NCBI RefSeq assembly: GCF_011758655.1
Contig: NZ_JAAMPA010000001.1
Coordinates: 620,001-684,000, forward strand
Direction of reading: 5' to 3'
Source: Modestobacter marinus
Lineage (GTDB): Bacteria > Actinomycetota > Actinomycetes > Mycobacteriales > Geodermatophilaceae
Length of the DNA stretch: 64,000 nucleotides
Part shown: positions 59,598-64,000 of the stretch, in pieces
How the letters are laid out: each line of letters starts with the position of its first letter
How positions within the stretch are numbered: the stretch's first letter is position 1
Translations under genes and position numbers: made by a program
The notes under the pieces: generated by a model
Seen by the model: only the letters and a program-made list of their open reading frames with translations
Told to the model about the DNA's origin: nothing
The model's database searches: none

Positions 59598-60040
59598 CGC
59601 TCGCCCCGCAGCTCGGCGATCCAGCGACGGGTCCACCGGCGGCTGAGCAGGGCGAGCGCGGTGCCGAGGACGGCGCCGGCGACGGGCATCGCCCACCGCT
59701 GGCCGTGGTCCTCCGCCAGCACGAGCGCCGGCACGGAGACGACCAGGGCCAGGGGCACCCAGGTGAGCCACGCCCGGCCGTCCGGGTACACCCAGACGCC
59801 GGTGCGCCGCTGGTAGCTCCACGCGAGCCCGCCGAGACCGAGCGCGAAGACCAGCAGCGCCAGCGCGCGCACCCAGGAGGTCTCGATCGCGTAGGAGGCC
59901 AGGAGGCCGAACAGCAGCAGCCCGCCCGCCACGTCGTGCCACCACGGCTGCATCACCCGGTCCGCCAGCGCGGTGCGATCCGCCTCCAGGGCGGCCAGCT
60001 GGGCCACCGCCGCGTCCCGGTCGATCCCGTCGCTTTCCAT
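59594..60040 (-). CDS. Conserved membrane protein, paralogue 1
   Basis: 148 residues, four hydrophobic helices, with RVMQPWWHDVAGGLLLFGLL as the signature shared with the next gene. First in the operon (paralogue 1, paralogue 2, regulator), all with four-base overlaps. ATG at 60040 lies within a TTTCCA palindrome, so its translation start and a putative operator coincide. Confidence 0.75.
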   Translation of the reverse strand: MESDGIDRDAAVAQLAALEADRTALADRVMQPWWHDVAGGLLLFGLLASYAIETSWVRALALLVFALGLGGLAWSYQRRTGVWVYPDGRAWLTWVPLALVVSVPALVLAEDHGQRWAMPVAGAVLGTALALLSRRWTRRWIAELRGER

Positions 60041-60049
60041 GCTGGAAAG
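60033..60049 (-). promoter_or_regulatory. TTTCCA-TGC-TGGAAA palindrome at start codon
   Basis: CTTTCCATGCTGGAAAG (17 bases, perfect except centre) spans the ATG (60040-60038) of the first membrane gene; a further half-site CTTTCCA lies at 60062-60068. It fits an operator for the winged-helix regulator at the end of the operon. Confidence 0.5.
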
Positions 60050-60109
60050 AGTGCCGCACCACTTTCCACCTCGTCAAGAGACACGCCCCTGTCCTCACCC
60101 GGGGTGCCC

Positions 60110-60235
60110 GTGGTCGAATGGCGCTCCAACTGCGACGGCAGTGGAGGAAGCCCGGTGCGACTCCGGCGCGGTCCCGCCACTGTGACCTGGCCACTCGCCT
60201 CGGTGAGCTGTCGGGGAGTCAGGAACTCCCGCCGT
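60110..60235 (+). ncRNA. Cobalamin riboswitch upstream of chelatase-cobO-cobB
   Basis: The leader contains GGAAGCCCGGTGCGACTCCG (60145-60164), GCGCGGTCCCGCCACTGTGA (60166-60185) and, further down, GAGTCAGGAACTCCCGCC near 60217-60234: the B12-box core elements in order. The chelatase ATG follows at 60291. The stretch 60236-60290 has a GGGCGTGGACACCCGGGGAG segment that could sequester the ribosome site. Borders are approximate. Confidence 0.92.
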
Positions 60236-60290
60236 CGCTTCCTGCCACCTCCGGGCGTGGACACCCGGGGAGAGGACCTGTGGTCTGCTG

Positions 60291-62396
60291 ATGACCTATC
60301 CCTTCGGCGCCGTCGTCGGCATGGACGACATGCGACTGGCGCTGCTGCTCAACGCCGTCTCCCCCGCCGTGGGTGGCGTGCTGGTGCGCGGGGAGAAGGG
60401 CACGGCGAAGTCGACGACGGTGCGCGCCCTGGCCGCCGTCCTGCCCCCGGTCGACGTCGTCGCCGGCTGCCGCTTCGCCTGCGACCCCGCCGCCCCCGAC
60501 CCGGAGTGCCCGGACGGCCCGCACTCCGCCGACGACCGCCCGGTCACCCGTCCGGCCCGCCTGGTCGAGCTGCCGGTCGGCGCCTCGGAGGACCGGCTGG
60601 TCGGCTCGCTGGACCTCGAGCGGGCGCTCACCGAGGGCGTGAAGTCCTTCGAGCCCGGGCTGCTGGCCGGCGCGCACCGCGGCGTCCTGTACGTCGACGA
60701 GGTCAACCTGCTGCACGACCACCTGGTCGACCTGCTGCTGGACGCCGCCGCGCTGGGCCGGGCCTACGTCGAGCGCGAGGGCGTCTCGGTGCGGCACGCG
60801 GCCCGGTTCCTGCTGGTCGGCACCATGAACCCGGAGGAGGGCGAGCTCCGCCCCCAGTTGCTGGACCGGTTCGGCCTCACCGTCGAGGTGGCCGCCCCCC
60901 GGGACGCCGACCTGCGCGCCGAGGTGGTCCGCCGCCGGTTCGGCTACGACGCCGACCCGGCCGGCTTCGCCGCCGCCTGGGCCACCTCCGAGCGGGAGCT
61001 GGCCGACCAGATCGCCGCGGCCCGCGCGCTGCTGCCGCAGGTGGTGCTCAGCGACGCCGCGCTCCGCCAGGTCACCAGCGTCTGCGCCGCCTTCGACGTC
61101 GACGGCCTGCGCGCCGACCTGGTCACCGCCCGCGCCGCCATCGCGCACGCTGCCTGGTCCAGGCGCACCGAGGTCACCGAGGACGACGTCCGGGTCGCCG
61201 CCCGCCTGGCCCTCCCCCACCGCCGCCGGCGCAACCCCTTCGACGCCCCCGGCCTGGACGAGGAGACCCTCGACCGGGCGCTGGAGGACTCCCGCCCCGA
61301 CTCCCCACCCGACGACGACCCGACCCCACCCGAGGGCACTGACCCCACCGACGGCGACCCCACCGACGACGGGGGCGGCCCCAACGGGGGCGGGACCCCG
61401 CCCTCCGGCGGGCCCACCGACCACCAAGATGGCCATTTTGGTGGCGCTGAGGACGAGCCGGTCGACGCCGCAGGTGCCGGCGGTGCAGGTCAGGACGGGC
61501 AGGAGCCGACGACGGCGCCGCGCGGTGAGGGCGGCGGGCACACCGACGCCGCGCCCGCCCCGGAGCAGGCGGCCGTGACCCCCGACGCCCCGTTCCGGGT
61601 GCAGCGGCTGGAGGTCGGCGGCATCGGCGCCGGTGCGGCCGGCCGGCGGTCCCGGGCCCGCAGCGAGCGCGGCCGGGTGGTCGGCTCGACCCGCCCCGCG
61701 GGCAGCGTCACCAGGCTGCACCTGGTCGACACCGTGCTCGCCGCCGCACCCCACCAGCGAGCCCGCGGGCGCAGCGGCACCGGCCTGCGGGTCGAGCGCG
61801 CCGACCTGCGCCAGGCCACGCTGGAGGGCCGGGAGGGCAACCTCGTCCTCTTCGTCGTCGACGCCAGCGGCTCGATGGGCGCCCGCTCCCGGATGGCCGC
61901 GGTGAAGGGCGCCGTCCTCTCGCTGCTGATGGACGCCTACCAGCGCCGGGACAAGGTCGGGCTGATCACCTTCCGCGGCGGGGACGCCGAGCTGGCCCTG
62001 CCGCCCACCTGGTCGGTGGAGGCGGCGGCCGCCCGGCTGACCAGCCTGCCCACCGGCGGCCGCACCCCGCTGGCCGCCGGGCTGCTGCGGGCGCACGAGA
62101 CGCTGCGGCTGGAGCGGGTGCGCGACCCGCAACGGCGTCCGCTGCTCGTCGTCGTCACCGACGGCCGGGCGACCGGCCCGCGGGGCGGCGACCACCTCGC
62201 CGACGCCCGCCGGGCCGCCGGGCTGCTGGCCACGGCCGGGACGGCGAGCGTCGTCGTCGACTGCGAGTCCGGGCCGGTGCGGCTGGGCCTGGCCGCGGCG
62301 CTCGGTCAGCAGCTGGGCGCGCAGACGCTGCGGCTCGAGGAGTTGGGCGCCGAGGCGCTGTCCGGCGTCGTCCGCTCGGTGCGAGAGGCGGCCTGA
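60291..62396 (+). CDS. Cobaltochelatase AAA-VWA subunit (ChlI/ChlD fusion)
   Basis: 701 residues. An AAA+ domain (1-340) with Walker A RGEKGTAKST at 33-42 and Walker B GVLYVDEVNLL near 130-140, an acidic Pro/Gly linker (about 340-440) and a von Willebrand A domain with MIDAS DASGSMG near 523. It takes the place of CobS plus CobT of the aerobic chelatase and drives CobN. ATG at 60291 follows the riboswitch. A palindromic repeat in the linker is translated as DHQDGHFGG. Confidence 0.93.
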   Translation: MTYPFGAVVGMDDMRLALLLNAVSPAVGGVLVRGEKGTAKSTTVRALAAVLPPVDVVAGCRFACDPAAPDPECPDGPHSADDRPVTRPARLVELPVGASEDRLVGSLDLERALTEGVKSFEPGLLAGAHRGVLYVDEVNLLHDHLVDLLLDAAALGRAYVEREGVSVRHAARFLLVGTMNPEEGELRPQLLDRFGLTVEVAAPRDADLRAEVVRRRFGYDADPAGFAAAWATSERELADQIAAARALLPQVVLSDAALRQVTSVCAAFDVDGLRADLVTARAAIAHAAWSRRTEVTEDDVRVAARLALPHRRRRNPFDAPGLDEETLDRALEDSRPDSPPDDDPTPPEGTDPTDGDPTDDGGGPNGGGTPPSGGPTDHQDGHFGGAEDEPVDAAGAGGAGQDGQEPTTAPRGEGGGHTDAAPAPEQAAVTPDAPFRVQRLEVGGIGAGAAGRRSRARSERGRVVGSTRPAGSVTRLHLVDTVLAAAPHQRARGRSGTGLRVERADLRQATLEGREGNLVLFVVDASGSMGARSRMAAVKGAVLSLLMDAYQRRDKVGLITFRGGDAELALPPTWSVEAAAARLTSLPTGGRTPLAAGLLRAHETLRLERVRDPQRRPLLVVVTDGRATGPRGGDHLADARRAAGLLATAGTASVVVDCESGPVRLGLAAALGQQLGAQTLRLEELGAEALSGVVRSVREAA
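61421..61444. repeat. ATGGCCAT palindrome, copy 3 (inside chelatase linker)
   Basis: 24-base inverted repeat CCACCAAGATGGCCATTT plus TGGTGG with one mismatched pair. It falls in the linker of the chelatase subunit and is translated as part of DHQDGHFGG, close to the segment in CobG. Confidence 0.88.
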
Positions 62397-62397
62397 C

Positions 62398-63012
62398 ATG
62401 CCCCAGGGACAGGTGACCGCGGTCCCGGTCGACGGGCTGACCACCCGCCAGCGCCGCAACCGGCCGCTGCTCGCGGTGCACACCGGGGAGATGAAGGGCA
62501 AGTCCACCGCCGCCTTCGGGATGGCGATGCGGGCGTGGAACCAGGGCTGGTCGATCGCGGTCTACCAGTTCGTCAAGAGCGCCAAGTGGAAGGTCGGCGA
62601 GGAGAACGCGCTGACCGCGCTGGGCCGGGTGCACGAGACCACCGGCGAGGGCGGCCCGGTCGTCTGGCACAAGATGGGCTCGGGCTGGTCGTGGTCCCGA
62701 CGGGCCGGCACCGAGACCGACCACGCCGCCGACGCGGCCGAGGGCTGGGCGCAGATCAAGCGCGACCTGGCCGCCGAGGCGCACCGCTTCTACGTGCTCG
62801 ACGAGTTCACCTACCCGCTGAAGTGGGGCTGGGTGGACGTCGACGACGTCGTGGCGACCCTGACGGACCGGCCGGGCAACCAGCACGTCGTCATCACCGG
62901 GCGCGACGCCCCACCGGCGCTGATCGAGGCCGCCGACCTGGTCGTGGAGATGACCAAGGTCAAGCACCCGATGGACGCCGGCCAGAAGGGCCAGCGGGGG
63001 ATCGAGTGGTGA
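62398..63012 (+). CDS. cobO: Cob(I)yrinic acid a,c-diamide adenosyltransferase CobO
   Basis: ATP:corrinoid adenosyltransferase of the CobA/BtuR family, 204 residues. P-loop TGEMKGKSTAAFGMA near residues 29-43, then YQFVKSAKWKVGE, FYVLDEFTYPLKWGWVD and VITGRDAPPALIEAADLVVE. ATG at 62398 immediately follows the chelatase stop. A pair of perfect palindromes lies between it and cobB. Confidence 0.95.
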   Translation: MPQGQVTAVPVDGLTTRQRRNRPLLAVHTGEMKGKSTAAFGMAMRAWNQGWSIAVYQFVKSAKWKVGEENALTALGRVHETTGEGGPVVWHKMGSGWSWSRRAGTETDHAADAAEGWAQIKRDLAAEAHRFYVLDEFTYPLKWGWVDVDDVVATLTDRPGNQHVVITGRDAPPALIEAADLVVEMTKVKHPMDAGQKGQRGIEW

Positions 63013-63022
63013 CCCCCTCCCG

Positions 63023-63044
63023 GGCAGAAATGGCCATTTCTGCC
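63023..63044. repeat. ATGGCCAT palindrome, copy 4
   Basis: 22-base perfect palindrome centred on AGAAATGGCCATTTCT with outer GGC/GCC, ten bases after the cobO stop. Identical to copy 5. Confidence 0.92.
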
Positions 63045-63076
63045 TCTCGTCGCGGACCGTCACGTCCCTGCGCCCG

Positions 63077-63098
63077 GGCAGAAATGGCCATTTCTGCC
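63077..63098. repeat. ATGGCCAT palindrome, copy 5
   Basis: Perfect 22-base palindrome identical to copy 4, 54 bases further on and 17 bases before the cobB start. Two copies in one short gap could form a REP-like pair or a larger RNA structure. Confidence 0.92.
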
Positions 63099-63115
63099 CT
63101 CCCGGGGGCCGGGCG

Positions 63116-64000
63116 ATGAGCGTCCGGATGCCGCGGATCGTGGTCGCGGCGCCGTCCTCCAACGCGGGGAAGACGTCGATCACGACCGGGCTGATCGCGG
63201 CGCTGACCGCACGCGGGCTGACCGTGAGCCCGCACAAGGTCGGGCCGGACTACATCGACCCGGGTTACCACGGGCTCGCCGCCGGCCGGCCCGGGCGCAA
63301 CCTGGACATGTGGCTGGTCGGCGACGACCGGATCACCCCGCTGTTCCTGCACGGCTCGCGGGGCGCCGACGTCGCGGTGGTCGAGGGCGTGATGGGGCTG
63401 TTCGACGGCGCCGCGCACGCCAGCGTCGAGCCCGGTTACGGCTCCACCGCCCAGGTCGCCGCGCACCTGCAGGCCCCGGTCGTTCTCGTGGTCGACGCCG
63501 CCTCGCAGGCCCGCAGCGTGGCCGCGCTGGTGCACGGGTTCGCCACCTTCGACCCGACGGTGCGGATCGGCGGCGTCGTCCTCAACCGGGTCGGCAGCGA
63601 CCGGCACGAGGCGATCCTGCGCGAGGCGCTGGGCGCGGCCGGGGTACCGGTGCTGGGTGCGGTCCGCCGGATCGCGGAGCTGCAGACGCCGTCCCGCCAC
63701 CTGGGGCTGGTGCCGGCCGCCGAGCGGTCGGCGGAGGCGGTGCGGACGGTGCGCGCGCTGGGCGCGGTGGTCGAGTCCAGCATCGACCTGGACGCCGTCC
63801 TGCGCCTGGCCCGCACCGCGCCGGACCTCGCCGGGGAGCCCTGGGACCCGGCCGCCGAGGTCACCCGGGTCGAGGGCCGGCCGGTCGTAGCCGTGGCCGG
63901 CGGCCCCGCGTTCACCTTCGGCTACGCCGAGACCACCGAGCTGCTCACCGCCGCCGGCGCTCAGGTGGTGACCGTCGACCCGCTGCGGGACGACGCGCTG
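63116..64000 (+). CDS. cobB: Hydrogenobyrinic/cobyrinic acid a,c-diamide synthase CobB (partial)
   Basis: ATP- and glutamine-dependent amidation of the a and c side chains before cobalt insertion. The first 295 residues are in the window: P-loop RIVVAAPSSNAGKTSITTGL at 7-26, VSPHKVGPDYIDPGYH, VVEGVMGLFDGA and PVVLVVDAASQARSVAALVHG. The glutaminase domain begins near residue 255 and is cut off by the window edge. ATG at 63116 fits the first strand. Third gene after the B12 riboswitch. Confidence 0.95.
   Translation, partial: MSVRMPRIVVAAPSSNAGKTSITTGLIAALTARGLTVSPHKVGPDYIDPGYHGLAAGRPGRNLDMWLVGDDRITPLFLHGSRGADVAVVEGVMGLFDGAAHASVEPGYGSTAQVAAHLQAPVVLVVDAASQARSVAALVHGFATFDPTVRIGGVVLNRVGSDRHEAILREALGAAGVPVLGAVRRIAELQTPSRHLGLVPAAERSAEAVRTVRALGAVVESSIDLDAVLRLARTAPDLAGEPWDPAAEVTRVEGRPVVAVAGGPAFTFGYAETTELLTAAGAQVVTVDPLRDDAL

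Noticed and set aside
63023-63098. Two identical palindromes as a minimal CRISPR
   Set aside because: Only two copies, fully palindromic, and the same core recurs far away and inside genes.

Overview
The window is very GC-rich DNA with GTG starts, ATGA/GTGA stop-start overlaps and dense gene packing. This, the Tad-pilus gene order shared with Mycobacterium tuberculosis Rv3654c-Rv3661, an IdeR-type iron box and an almost complete cobalamin gene set point to a free-living high-GC actinobacterium. Geodermatophilaceae (Blastococcus, Geodermatophilus, Modestobacter) is my best guess from general knowledge; it is not proven by the sequence.

Layout. (1) 1-6344: the end of a DUF1998 helicase, then a Tad/Flp pilus operon on the minus strand (ssd/tadZ, tadA, tadB, tadC, DUF4244 pilin, two TadE-like pseudopilins) and a divergent HAD phosphatase. 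(2) 6371-15765: an aldo/keto reductase, a Fic-like hypothetical, then cobalamin genes (a CobC-like phosphatase, cobU, cobS), a MoaD-like protein coupled to a beta-propeller protein, and cobN behind a B12 riboswitch. (3) 15767-27308: a hydroxamate (desferrioxamine-type) siderophore locus. Two MFS transporters and a siderophore-interacting protein diverge from a six-function operon: lysine decarboxylase, lysine N6-hydroxylase, acyltransferase, NIS synthetase, penicillin-acylase-like Ntn hydrolase and a second acyltransferase. An IdeR box lies between the two operons. (4) 27354-32213: housekeeping and stress genes, including an overlooked 57-residue His-rich protein. (5) 32279-35626: cobG, cobH, fused cobIJ. 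(6) 35710-42911: an MFS transporter, two dynamin-like GTPases, an SDR-like protein and a HAD phosphatase. (7) 42908-48447: cobK, cbiD, cobM, cobL, def and cobD. (8) 48705-60040: a MocR regulator, PAS-ANTAR protein, acyltransferase, cobQ, small enzymes, a PemK/MazF-like protein, transporters and a regulator operon. (9) 60110-64000: a second B12 riboswitch, then the fused ChlI/ChlD-type chelatase subunit, cobO and cobB, which is cut by the window edge.

Together the cob genes cover most of corrin ring building, cobalt insertion (CobN plus the AAA/VWA subunit), adenosylation, amidation, aminopropanol attachment and nucleotide loop assembly. CobA, CobF and CobT are not in the window. Both chelatase subunits have their own B12 riboswitch. 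CobG (oxygen-dependent route) occurs with CbiD, so the route looks mosaic.

The most unusual signals are: a family of short palindromes with core ATGGCCAT found only in and between cobalamin genes here, two of them translated in frame; a 25-bp tandem duplication that appears to have fused the siderophore acylase to its downstream acyltransferase; an 83-bp nest of palindromes after cobN; a 22-bp-armed inverted repeat between cobK and cbiD; and a 39-bp in-frame repeat inside a HAD phosphatase. No rRNA, tRNA, CRISPR, insertion sequence or prophage was seen, and no gene-free stretch exceeds 300 bases. The longest, 28595-28892, holds only a small hairpin near 28631-28650 and the presumed divergent promoters.
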